A stretch of DNA of 64,000 nucleotides, from positions 1 through 64,000 of the forward strand of contig JAFAKB010000074.1 of NCBI GenBank assembly GCA_019235885.1. Reading direction: 5' to 3'. Source of the stretch: Candidatus Eremiobacterota bacterium (lineage in GTDB: Bacteria; Vulcanimicrobiota; Vulcanimicrobiia; Vulcanimicrobiales; Vulcanimicrobiaceae). The notes under the pieces were generated by a model, which saw nothing but the letters and a program-made list of their open reading frames with translations, made no database searches and had not been told where the DNA came from. Both the position numbers and the translations under genes were made by a program. Within the stretch, counting starts at the first letter, position 1. Every line of letters starts with the position of its first letter. Below, in pieces: positions 9,309 through 16,841 of the stretch.

Positions 9309-9890
9309 CTATGGCGCCGGCCGGCCACGGGCGCGACGAATTCGGATCGACAGAACTCCGGCGGCCTCGATGAGCGCTGGATGGTCAAGGGTCAAGGGTT
9401 CAAAACCGAAGCTTCGAATCGCGGAACGATCCCACAGTCCGATGCTTGCCCACCGCGAATCGTGATATGACCACCATCGTACACCGGCCCAATGGTGCTC
9501 CGCGAACAAGCGCAGCGCCCACGCCTGCGACTGGGCGTAATTGCGCGTGATGACTCGTGACGGTCGCAGCGCACGCGCTAGTAGCTGTCGAGGATCGTCG
9601 AGGTCACAAATGGGCGCGGCGGCAGCGTCGAGCTCGTACCACGCGAGCACGCGCCGCGATGCCGGTACGCCGGGCAGTCCGCGCAACGTGTCTGCCGTCC
9701 ATTCCTTGCGATACTTGCCGCGATTGAAGACCTCTGCGCAGACGCCGGCTTGCGAATCCCCCACGTACAGGGTCGCGTAGTCGGACGGGTTGTCGATGCG
9801 GCCGGTGTTTTGAGGGGGAATAAAAAGAACGCCGCCCGGTTCTGTTGGGGCGGCGCCAGGGAGATAATAAAGCACGCGATACAGTGTCAT
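9309..9890 (-). CDS. RES-domain toxin
   Basis: 193 residues. It starts LYRVLYY, with the Arg and Tyr of the RES fold, has YVGDSQAGVCAEVF with the conserved acidic residue, and carries further polar residues in NYAQSQAWALRLF and GVRWWSYHDSRW. RES toxins degrade or modify cellular NAD+, arresting growth. The ATG overlaps the stop of the upstream Xre-type gene by four bases, the usual antitoxin-first arrangement of this type II system. It probably binds its antitoxin as a complex. The C-terminal Arg-rich tail of about ten residues is not part of the fold. Confidence 0.85.
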   Translation of the reverse strand: MTLYRVLYYLPGAAPTEPGGVLFIPPQNTGRIDNPSDYATLYVGDSQAGVCAEVFNRGKYRKEWTADTLRGLPGVPASRRVLAWYELDAAAAPICDLDDPRQLLARALRPSRVITRNYAQSQAWALRLFAEHHWAGVRWWSYHDSRWASIGLWDRSAIRSFGFEPLTLDHPALIEAAGVLSIRIRRARGRPAP

Positions 9891-10342
9891 GCGAACGCTC
9901 CGGCAGCAACCCCGTCAAGTGCAGCTATAACCGGTCCGGTACCTTTGAGCGTCAGCACATTGAGAGGTATGCTTCCACCGAGAAGCGGTTCGGGCTCGGT
10001 CAGCCACGGCCCCACTTCGTCGGTGTGCATGACGTGAAGGGCGCGATCCAGGACGTACTCTACATCAGTAATGCGTCGGCTGAGCTCGGCACTGATTGCC
10101 TCTTTCCCCTTTCTGCATCGGTCGAGCTGCGAGCGGTCCACCCCAAGAACGTCGGCGGCGGCCGCCAACGACAGGCTGTCGATAATGCGCTGCAGCTTCG
10201 TCACAACCGCGAACTTTGTAGAAGCGTTCGATTTGAGCTGAATGACGCGGTCGGGCCGCACCTGCCACCGAGAAGCACGAAACATACCGCCACTCGGAAC
10301 CTTCTCGTCGACATCTTCCTTTTTAGCCGCAGATCTCGCCAT
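9887..10342 (-). CDS. Xre/MbcA/ParS-type antitoxin
   Basis: 151 residues. The central part (about 45-85) reads VVTKLQRIIDSLSLAAAADVL then GVDRSQLDRCRKGKEAI, a Xre-like helix-turn-helix. The C-terminal half (SRRITDVEYVLDRALHVM...PWLTEPEPLLGGSIPLNVL) is the toxin-binding domain of MbcA/ParS/Xre antitoxins, where the conserved tryptophan-leucine stretch and GGSIPL segment cap the RES active site. It neutralises the RES protein and likely represses the shared promoter through palindromes 20-70 bases upstream. The N-terminal 20 residues are basic and acidic, without a fold. Confidence 0.85.
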   Translation of the reverse strand: MARSAAKKEDVDEKVPSGGMFRASRWQVRPDRVIQLKSNASTKFAVVTKLQRIIDSLSLAAAADVLGVDRSQLDRCRKGKEAISAELSRRITDVEYVLDRALHVMHTDEVGPWLTEPEPLLGGSIPLNVLTLKGTGPVIAALDGVAAGAFA

Positions 10343-10362
10343 GGTGTCTCCCCCGCGACTAT

Positions 10363-10389
10363 TTTACTCCACAAAAATCGTGGAGTAAA
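10363..10389. promoter_or_regulatory. Palindromic operator candidate 1 of the Xre-RES pair
   Basis: A perfect inverted repeat with ten-base arms (TTTACTCCAC and GTGGAGTAAA) and a seven-base spacer begins 21 bases upstream of the antitoxin start. It is strikingly AT-rich for this genome. The position, immediately before the antitoxin gene, suits autorepression by the Xre-type protein. No binding data. Confidence 0.6.
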
Positions 10390-10395
10390 GGCCTC

Positions 10396-10414
10396 CTCCA
10401 CAATTTCTGTGGAG
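10396..10414. promoter_or_regulatory. Palindromic operator candidate 2 of the Xre-RES pair
   Basis: A second dyad, CTCCACA-ATTTC-TGTGGAG (seven-base arms, five-base spacer), shares the CTCCAC half-site with the first palindrome. Centre-to-centre distance is about 29 bases, near three helical turns, so two antitoxin dimers could bind the same face of the DNA. Confidence 0.55.
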
Positions 10415-10450
10415 AAATTGGCGAGTGCCCGTTTTGTGAGGTCCCAGGCG

Positions 10451-11035
10451 TCAGGCAGTTCGGGCCAGGGCGAGCATTGCGGCCATCGAGGCGAGCTTTT
10501 GGTCGGCGCGCCAGGGTGGGCTGGCGAGGTGGCCGATCTCCGTGATGCGGCGTTCGAGCGAGGCGGAGTTGATGTGCAGAGCGTGCGCGGTTTCGGACGC
10601 GGCGTCTTTCTCGGGTACGGCGATGAGTGGAACGCAGGCGGCTCGTGCGGCTGCAGCGAGCGCGTTGCGGAACATATCCCCTTCGGCGGCGTGGATGCGC
10701 GCGTGTGAGGCGAGAATCGCGGATAACGCCGGCGATTCGCGCGGTGTGCCGATCATGCCGCACGCGACGATGTTTCGCGCGCGGGCGCGCTGTTCGTCAA
10801 CGACCTTGCGAAGCATGCGTTCAACGAAAGCGTCCACGGCGGCGACGGTTTTCGCGACCAGCTCCGCGGAGGCTTCGAGCTCGCGCTCGGCGGCGGCGTG
10901 ATAGAGCTGGTCCGGCACGCCGGGCGGGAGCAGCTCGAGCCGCCTGCAGTCGATCAGCGCGGACGGCGCGCGGCCGATCACGACCAGGGCCGCCCAGCCG
11001 GTGTGCGCGCGCAGTCCGATCGCCGCTTCGATCAT
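10451..11035 (-). CDS. Conserved hypothetical protein (function unknown)
   Basis: 194 residues, starting one base after the aldehyde dehydrogenase stop, so co-transcribed with it. I recognise the layout of an unnamed family: an N-terminal GLRAHTGWAALVVIG strand-turn, an invariant-looking ILASHARIHAAEGDMFRNAL helix, and a C-terminal PPWRADQKLASMAAMLAL helix. No catalytic motif or membrane segment is evident. The histidine and glutamate in SHARIHAAEGD could form a metal or ligand site. Coupling to an aldehyde dehydrogenase may mean a shared metabolic job, but I cannot name one. Confidence 0.6.
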   Translation of the reverse strand: MIEAAIGLRAHTGWAALVVIGRAPSALIDCRRLELLPPGVPDQLYHAAAERELEASAELVAKTVAAVDAFVERMLRKVVDEQRARARNIVACGMIGTPRESPALSAILASHARIHAAEGDMFRNALAAAARAACVPLIAVPEKDAASETAHALHINSASLERRITEIGHLASPPWRADQKLASMAAMLALARTA

Positions 11036-11036
11036 C

Positions 11037-12542
11037 TCAGCTCAACCGCACGACCTCGCTCGTGCCGTACCAGTCCACCGGGTCGTCGAGGTTCACGATG
11101 ACGCTCTTCGTGGTCGTGTACTCGCGGTAGCCTTCGAGGCCGGTCTCGCGGCCGATGCCGCTGTCTTTCATGCCGCCCCAGGGGAGCGCCGGGTCGATGC
11201 GGTGGTGGTCGTTGACCCAGACGATTCCGCAGTCGAGGCGCTCGGCGAGCTTCATGCCGCGCGCGGCGTCCGCGGTCCAGATCGATGCTGCCAGGCCGAA
11301 CGGGATGTCGTTCGCGATGCGCACCGCTTCGTCGACGTCGCGATACGTCAGCACGCACGTTACCGGCCCGAAGATCTCGTCTTGCGCGATCCGCATCGAC
11401 GAACGCACGCCGCTGAAGATCGTCGGCTCGTAGAAGAAGCCGGTGGCGAGCGCGCCGTCGAGCCGGCGGCCGCCGCATGCGACGGTCGCGCCTTCGCCGC
11501 GCCCGATCTCCACGTAGCGCTCGGTTCGGTCGAGCTGGCGCTGCGAGACGAGCGGGCCGAGCTGCGTCGCAAGGTCGAGCGGGTCGCCGATGCGGATCGC
11601 GCGCGCCCGCGCAACCATGCGCTCGAGCAGCACGCCGGCTTGGGTCTCGTGCACGAGAACGCGCGTGCCGGCGACGCAGGTCTGCCCGGAGGCGATGAAC
11701 GCCGCGAAGACCGCGCCCGCCGCCGCGCGGTCGAGGTCGGCGTCGGGCAGAACGATCACCGGCGCTTTGCCGCCCAGCTCGCACGTCACGCGCACGAGGT
11801 TCTCGCCGGCCAATTTCGCGACCGCGCGGCCCGTTTCGGTTCCTCCGGTGAGGTCGAGCTTGCGCAAGCGCTTTTCCGCGCACAGCGCCGCGCCCGCTTC
11901 CACGCCGAAGCCGGTGACCACGTTGAAAACGCCGCGGGGAATCCCCGCTTCGAGCGCGATGCGCGCGAGCTCGAGCGTGGTGAGCGGCGTGTATTCCGAG
12001 GGCTTCACGACGACGGCGTTGCCGGCGGCCAGCGCGGGCGCGAGCTTTTTGGTGAGAATGAGCAGCGGATGGTTCCACGGCGTGAGCTGTCCGACGACGC
12101 CGAGCGGGACGCGCCGCACGTAGTTCAGGTACGGCCCCTCGAACGGCGTCACCGCGTCCTCGGCGGTGCGCGCGACGGCGGCGAAGTAGCGGTAGAACTC
12201 CGGGATGCGGCCGAGCTGCGCGCGCATCTCGCGCAGCGGGCGGCCGACGCACGTCGCCTCGAGCGTCGCCAGCTCGGGAAGTGCGGCTTCGATCGCGTCC
12301 GCGAAGCTGTTCAGGATGCGGTAGCGCTCGCGTACGGGCAGCCGCGACCAGCGCCCGTCGGCGAATGCCGCGCTCGCCGCGTCAACCGCCAGCGCGATCT
12401 CCGCCGCGCCGCCTTCGGCGACGCGCGCGACGAGCGTTCCGTTCGCGGGGCTGCGCACCTCGAAGCTACGGCCGTCCGCGCTCGGACACTCCCGGCCGTC
12501 GATGAAGTGGCCGTAGACTGCGATTCCGTCGAGCGTGGTCAT
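11037..12542 (-). CDS. Aldehyde dehydrogenase family protein
   Basis: 501 residues. All hallmark parts are present: the Asn of PWNHPLLILTKKLAPALAAG, Lys in VVKPSEYTPL, GGTETGR near the cofactor, the glutamate of VTCELGGKAPV and the catalytic cysteine in SGQTCVAGTR. Late EIFGPVTCV and GGMKDSGIGRETG motifs resemble betaine-aldehyde, gamma-aminobutyraldehyde and 2-hydroxymuconic semialdehyde dehydrogenases. It oxidises an aldehyde to its acid with NAD(P). The 3' neighbour is a conserved hypothetical gene one base away. Upstream, divergently, lies a CocE-type hydrolase. Confidence 0.92.
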   Translation of the reverse strand: MTTLDGIAVYGHFIDGRECPSADGRSFEVRSPANGTLVARVAEGGAAEIALAVDAASAAFADGRWSRLPVRERYRILNSFADAIEAALPELATLEATCVGRPLREMRAQLGRIPEFYRYFAAVARTAEDAVTPFEGPYLNYVRRVPLGVVGQLTPWNHPLLILTKKLAPALAAGNAVVVKPSEYTPLTTLELARIALEAGIPRGVFNVVTGFGVEAGAALCAEKRLRKLDLTGGTETGRAVAKLAGENLVRVTCELGGKAPVIVLPDADLDRAAAGAVFAAFIASGQTCVAGTRVLVHETQAGVLLERMVARARAIRIGDPLDLATQLGPLVSQRQLDRTERYVEIGRGEGATVACGGRRLDGALATGFFYEPTIFSGVRSSMRIAQDEIFGPVTCVLTYRDVDEAVRIANDIPFGLAASIWTADAARGMKLAERLDCGIVWVNDHHRIDPALPWGGMKDSGIGRETGLEGYREYTTTKSVIVNLDDPVDWYGTSEVVRLS

Positions 12543-12602
12543 CGTGCGTAACCTCAGGGCGCGGTGGGAAACCGCCGCATGTCCGCGTAGTGGCTGATTG
12601 AT

Positions 12603-14345
12603 ATGGAAGGCACCGAGCACGAACCTCCCATGCGGATCGACTGGGACGTCGCGATCCCGATGGACGACGGTATCGTGCTGCGCGCCGACGTCTTCCGGCC
12701 GCCCGGCGACGGCCGCTATCCGGTGATCCTCACGTACGGCCCGTACGCGAAGGGGCTCGCGTTCCAAGACGGCTACCCGAGCGCGTGGAACCGCATGGCA
12801 GAGCGGCATCCGGACGTCACCGCGGGATCGACGAACCGCTATCAGAACTGGGAGGTCGTCGACCCGGAGAAGTGGGTGCCGGACGGCTACGCCTGCGTGC
12901 GCGTCGACTCGCGCGGCGCCGGACGCTCGCCGGGATATCTCGATCCTTGGTCGCCGCGCGAGACGCTCGACATCGCGCAGTGCATCGAATGGGCCGCCGC
13001 GCAGCCGTGGAGCAGCGGCAAGATCGGGATGAACGGCATCTCGTACTACGCGATGAACCAGTGGTACGTCGCCTCGCTCCAGCCGCCGCCTCCGCATCTC
13101 GCCGCGATCTGCGTCTGGGAAGGCGCGGCCGACTTCTACCGCGACCTCACGCACCACGGCGGCATCCTGTGCACGTTCGCGCAGAACTGGTACGACATGC
13201 AGGTGAAGACGGTGCAGCACGGCGCCGGCGAGCGCGGACCGCGCAGCCGCGCCACCGGCGAGCTTGCCTGCGGCCCCGAGACGCTCGCAGAGGATGAGCT
13301 GACGCGCAACCGCGCGGACTTCGGTGCCGACGTCCTCGCGCATGCGCTCGACGACGACTACCACCGCGCGCGCTCGCCGGTATGGGGCAACATTAACGTC
13401 CCGCTGTTCTCCGCGGCGAACTGGGGTGGTCAGGGCCTGCACCCGCGCGGAAACTTCGAAGGCTTCATGCGGGCCGCGTCGCGGGAGAAGTATCTCGAGG
13501 TTCACGGAATCGAGCACTGGACCGAGTTCTACACCGACCACGGCGTGACGCTGCAGAAGCAGTTCTTCGCGCACTATCTCAAAGGCGAGGACTCGCTGCG
13601 CGACTGGCCGCGCGTGCGGCTGCAAGTCCGCCATCTCGACCGGTTCGAGGAACGGCACGAGAACGACTGGCCGATCCCGTGCACGCGCTGGACGAAGCTC
13701 TATCTCGATCTGCACGCGCGAACGCTGCGCCGGGACCCGGCGAGCGAGCCGGCGCGCATCGCATACGACGCGTCCCGGGACACCGTGACGTTCGTCGGCG
13801 AGCCGCTGGAGGAACAGACCGAGATCACCGGGCCCCTCGCCGCCCGGCTGTTCGTCTCCTCGGAAACCATCGATGCGGACGTGTTCGTGATCCTGCGCGC
13901 GTTCGCGCCGGACGGCACCGAGGTCGTGTTTCAGGGCGCGATCGATCCGCACACGCCGCTCGCGCAGGGCTGGCTCCGCGCTTCCCACCGCGCCCTCGAT
14001 CCGGCGCTGAGCACCGAATACCGCCCGTATCACCCGCACACCGAGTTGCAGCCGCTCGTCCCCGGCGAACCGGTGCAGCTCGACGTCGAGCTGTGGCCGA
14101 CCTCGATCGTGCTGCCGCGCGGCTATCGCTTCGCGCTGACCGTGCGCGGCACGGACTACGTCTATCCCGGCCGCAGCGGCGGGCGCCTGTCGAATTTCAA
14201 GAACGAGCTCACCGGCTGCGGCCCGTTCCTGCACGACGATTCGCGCGACCGGCCGGCCGAGATTTTCGTCGCGTACAACGCGCTCCACGCCGACGAGGAC
14301 CGCGCGCCGTACGTGCTCCTCCCGGTCGTCCCCGGCGCAGCGTAG
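12603..14345 (+). CDS. CocE/NonD-family hydrolase (S15-type esterase/peptidase fold)
   Basis: 580 residues. The N-terminal alpha/beta-hydrolase part begins IPMDDGIVLRADVFRP and has VRVDSRGAGRSPG and the nucleophile elbow GMNGISYYAMN (Ser near residue 149). The C-terminal half carries the jelly-roll module of cocaine-esterase and X-Pro dipeptidyl-peptidase relatives: ITGPLAARLFVSSETIDADVFV, RASHRALDP and VQLDVELWPTS. These enzymes hydrolyse esters or acyl-amides; the substrate is not predictable. It lacks a signal peptide, so is probably cytoplasmic. It is divergent from the aldehyde dehydrogenase operon, 60 bases apart. Confidence 0.85.
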   Translation: MEGTEHEPPMRIDWDVAIPMDDGIVLRADVFRPPGDGRYPVILTYGPYAKGLAFQDGYPSAWNRMAERHPDVTAGSTNRYQNWEVVDPEKWVPDGYACVRVDSRGAGRSPGYLDPWSPRETLDIAQCIEWAAAQPWSSGKIGMNGISYYAMNQWYVASLQPPPPHLAAICVWEGAADFYRDLTHHGGILCTFAQNWYDMQVKTVQHGAGERGPRSRATGELACGPETLAEDELTRNRADFGADVLAHALDDDYHRARSPVWGNINVPLFSAANWGGQGLHPRGNFEGFMRAASREKYLEVHGIEHWTEFYTDHGVTLQKQFFAHYLKGEDSLRDWPRVRLQVRHLDRFEERHENDWPIPCTRWTKLYLDLHARTLRRDPASEPARIAYDASRDTVTFVGEPLEEQTEITGPLAARLFVSSETIDADVFVILRAFAPDGTEVVFQGAIDPHTPLAQGWLRASHRALDPALSTEYRPYHPHTELQPLVPGEPVQLDVELWPTSIVLPRGYRFALTVRGTDYVYPGRSGGRLSNFKNELTGCGPFLHDDSRDRPAEIFVAYNALHADEDRAPYVLLPVVPGAA

Positions 14346-14425
14346 CGCACGGCGTGCCGAGTCGGTACGCTACCGCACGGCCTATTTGAATCGTCGAACG
14401 GGTATCGTACTTCGGATGGACCGGG

Positions 14426-15160
14426 ATGCCCGAGCAGCTTAGCGCCGCCTACACGAGCGGCAACGCCGTGATCGACACGCTGCCGAAGGCGGAGCGCGAG
14501 CGAATCATCCCGCATCTGAGTGTCTTCGACGTCGAGGTCCCCGGCTACGTCGTTCCGCACGACGCGCCGTTTCATGAGGTTCTCTTTCCGATCGGTGCGA
14601 TCTTCTCGGTCACCGCGACGCTCGAGCGGGGTCACACGTACGAGGTGGCGGCAACCGGGAAAGAGGGCTTGATCGGAGCCGAGCTCGCGCTCGGCGTGGC
14701 GTTCGCACCCCGGGCCGTGCTGGCGCAGGTCGAGGGTGCTTCGGCCGCGATGCACCCCGCGACCTTTCTGCAGTGCCTCGCGCGCAGCATGACGTTCACG
14801 CAAGCCGTTCACCGCCACATGGTTCGCCGCTTGTTCATCGCCGAACAGTTCGTGGCGTGCAACTTCGCCCACACGCTGACGCAGCGGTGCGCGCGATGGA
14901 TCCTGATGCTTCGCGACGAGGCGGGCCGCGACGAGTTCGGTCTGCGGCACGAGTTTCTCGGGATGATGCTCGGACTCGATCGCTGCGAGGCGGAGCACGC
15001 AACCGAGATGCTGCGCAGCTGCGGCGCCATACGGTACACGGACGAAATCGTCTCCGTGCTGCAAGTGGAAGTGCTCGCCGAATTTTCCTGCGAGTGTTAC
15101 GAATCGCAGCGGCGGCTGCGGCCGACGACGCCGAGCCCGGAGAATAACGTCGACCACTAG
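14426..15160 (+). CDS. Crp/Fnr-like regulator with degenerate recognition helix
   Basis: 244 residues. The N-terminal half is a cyclic-nucleotide-binding-type beta barrel (VPHDAPFHEVLFPIGAIFSV, then TYEVAATGKEGLIGAELALG), the long dimer helix follows (HMVRRLFIAEQFVACNFAHTL) and the C-terminal winged helix would begin LRHEFLGMMLGL. The recognition helix reads LDRCEAEHATEML instead of the usual R-x-T/S-V/I-T pattern, so DNA binding may differ or be lost. No Crp-type Arg-Ser phosphate-binding pair is visible. It faces, tail to tail, a paralogue with a normal helix. Confidence 0.8.
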   Translation: MPEQLSAAYTSGNAVIDTLPKAERERIIPHLSVFDVEVPGYVVPHDAPFHEVLFPIGAIFSVTATLERGHTYEVAATGKEGLIGAELALGVAFAPRAVLAQVEGASAAMHPATFLQCLARSMTFTQAVHRHMVRRLFIAEQFVACNFAHTLTQRCARWILMLRDEAGRDEFGLRHEFLGMMLGLDRCEAEHATEMLRSCGAIRYTDEIVSVLQVEVLAEFSCECYESQRRLRPTTPSPENNVDH

Positions 15161-15166
15161 GCCCTT

Positions 15167-15910
15167 TCAGCGAGGGTGGCGCAACGCCGAGACCGCCTGG
15201 CCGCTCCACACGTGGAGCGCCTCGTCGAACACCGCTTTCGTCTCCGCGTAGCAGCTGCAGGCGGCCGACTCGAGCAGCGGCCGGTCGGTGATCTTCACGT
15301 GACCGCGCCGGTAGTCCAGCGCGCCCAGCCGTTGGAGCTCGCCGGCGGCATTGGTGATCGTGGCGCGCCTCACGCCGAGCAGGATCGAGGCGTGCTCGTG
15401 CGTGAGCGCATAGCTCTCGCGGTTGGCGCAGTCGGAGAGCGTCAGCATCCACCGCGCGAAACGCTGCGAAAGCGAATGGACGGCGTTGCACGCGCTGAGC
15501 TGTTCGATGAAGAACGTGCGCGCCCACTCCGTCGCGCGCACGACGCCGTCGAGATGAGCGCTGCGGCGGATGGCGTCGAGAAACGCCGCTGCCGGCATCC
15601 GCGCCATCGTGCCGGCGACCTGGCAGACCGTCGTGCGCAGCACCGGCGTGCCGAAGGCGACCTCAACTCCCGTTGCGCCCTCCCGGCCGATCGTGCCGAC
15701 CTCGCAGGTCTGTCCGTTCTGCATCGCCACGACGACCGAGAGCGCGCTGTCGATCGGAAAGCCGACCCACGCGATCACCTCGCCGGGCTGCTGAATGACG
15801 TCGCCCGAGGAGACCTGCACCACTTCTAGGGCGGGAACGATCGCGTCGCGCTCATCAGTGGGGAGCGCGTCGAGCAGCCTGTTTCCGCGGTGATATACGC
15901 CGCTTATCAT
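15167..15910 (-). CDS. Crp/Fnr-family transcriptional regulator
   Basis: 247 residues and clearly paralogous to the convergent gene six bases away: both share the opening (GNxxxDxLPxxER), an xGxExAxGxEG barrel loop, and a helix with FFIEQLSACNAVHSLSQRFARWML. The C-terminal helix-turn-helix is standard (LTHEHASILLGVRRATITNAAGEL, with wing LDYRRGHVKITDR). There is no iron-sulfur cysteine cluster at the N-terminus as in FNR. The ligand is unknown. Related soil-bacterial Crp-like proteins of this type are common and mostly uncharacterised. Confidence 0.85.
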   Translation of the reverse strand: MISGVYHRGNRLLDALPTDERDAIVPALEVVQVSSGDVIQQPGEVIAWVGFPIDSALSVVVAMQNGQTCEVGTIGREGATGVEVAFGTPVLRTTVCQVAGTMARMPAAAFLDAIRRSAHLDGVVRATEWARTFFIEQLSACNAVHSLSQRFARWMLTLSDCANRESYALTHEHASILLGVRRATITNAAGELQRLGALDYRRGHVKITDRPLLESAACSCYAETKAVFDEALHVWSGQAVSALRHPR

Positions 15911-15993
15911 CTATCGCTCGCCAGGTATTCGGAACCGCTTCCGCGCTTCCCCCAGGGAGGCGCCCGGCAGTTGCCGCGCTGAACATCGGCGGC

Positions 15994-16716
15994 GTGAGGA
16001 CATGGCTGCTCCGTACGGCTCGAATCGCGTCGGCGATCGTCTCGCTATGTTGGGGCGTGAGAGACGTTGCAAGCGCCCAGCCGACGCCCCCCAGCGCGAC
16101 GCCGTCCCCCGAGCCCGGCGCACCGACGGCGATTGTGGAGCGGCCCGATCTACGGACGCTGTGGCGAGCGGGCATGGCGTTGGAATATCACCGCACCTCG
16201 CCGGGTGACCTCGTCGGAGACGTCTCACGCGACGTGCTAGAAGAGTTCACCAAGGACAACTGCTCGGTGTCTCCGTGCTCGAAATGGCGCGTGTACTTTC
16301 CGAAGAAAGATCCGAAGCAGCGCGACGAGGAACGCGAGGCGTACGAGTACTTCGACGGCGACGGGAACCTGTACGACGTCACGACGCTGAAGGGAAGATC
16401 GGTCGCGTCTTGCTTCCCGCGGGTACTGCGGTTCCCGCTCAAGGTTCCCAGCGACGCGCAGGACGGCTGCAGCGCCGTCGCGCTTCAAGGCGGGGCAAAT
16501 CACGTGTCCTTTCAAATGCACTATGAATGGCAACGCGTTCCGAGCACCTATAGCGGCCGCCAAGGCGTGTGGGCGGTGCACGTCACCATCAAGCGAACCT
16601 GCACGCTGTGCACGACCCCCGCAATCTCTCATGCGTACTACTATCCGCCCAAAGCGGTATGGGTCTTGCGCGTCGAAGGCGACAACGTCTACGACTTGGC
16701 TTCGATCACTCCGTGA
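15994..16716 (+). CDS. Secreted hypothetical protein
   Basis: 240 residues from a GTG. The N-terminus (MRTWLLRTARIASAIV..., small residues to about A29) is a Sec-type signal peptide, followed by a Pro/Thr/Ser-rich linker (PTPPSATPSPEPGAPT). The mature part has six or more cysteines (for example CSVSPCSKW and RTCTLCTTP), suggesting disulfides outside the cytoplasm. No enzyme motif is recognised. The Thr-Pro-rich linker style recurs in the large secreted protein at 52834-56127. Function unknown. Confidence 0.6.
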   Translation: MRTWLLRTARIASAIVSLCWGVRDVASAQPTPPSATPSPEPGAPTAIVERPDLRTLWRAGMALEYHRTSPGDLVGDVSRDVLEEFTKDNCSVSPCSKWRVYFPKKDPKQRDEEREAYEYFDGDGNLYDVTTLKGRSVASCFPRVLRFPLKVPSDAQDGCSAVALQGGANHVSFQMHYEWQRVPSTYSGRQGVWAVHVTIKRTCTLCTTPAISHAYYYPPKAVWVLRVEGDNVYDLASITP

Positions 16717-16819
16717 GCCGGTGCGGCCCCTGCCTATGTGACGCCGGGCAGGCGGAATGCTAGGATGGTACATAGAAGCTAACCCTTCGCCCACGACCAT
16801 TTCGCGTCGCGAGGCATTC

Positions 16820-16825
16820 TATAAT
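16820..16825 (+). promoter_or_regulatory. Candidate -10 element before the lipoprotein gene
   Basis: A perfect TATAAT stands 17 bases before the downstream ATG in an otherwise GC-rich stretch, with GAAGGG (16827-16832) as a good ribosome-binding site. No clear -35 match is seen at 17-18 bases, so the promoter is only a candidate. A start site this close to the ATG would leave a very short leader. Confidence 0.35.
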
Positions 16826-16841
16826 AGAAGGGTGCTTACAC

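Noticed and set aside
11037-14288. A 1083-residue minus-strand frame ending in aldehyde dehydrogenase
   Set aside because: The part before the ATG at 12542 lies antisense to the CocE-type gene and shows no protein motif, so the real start is 12542.
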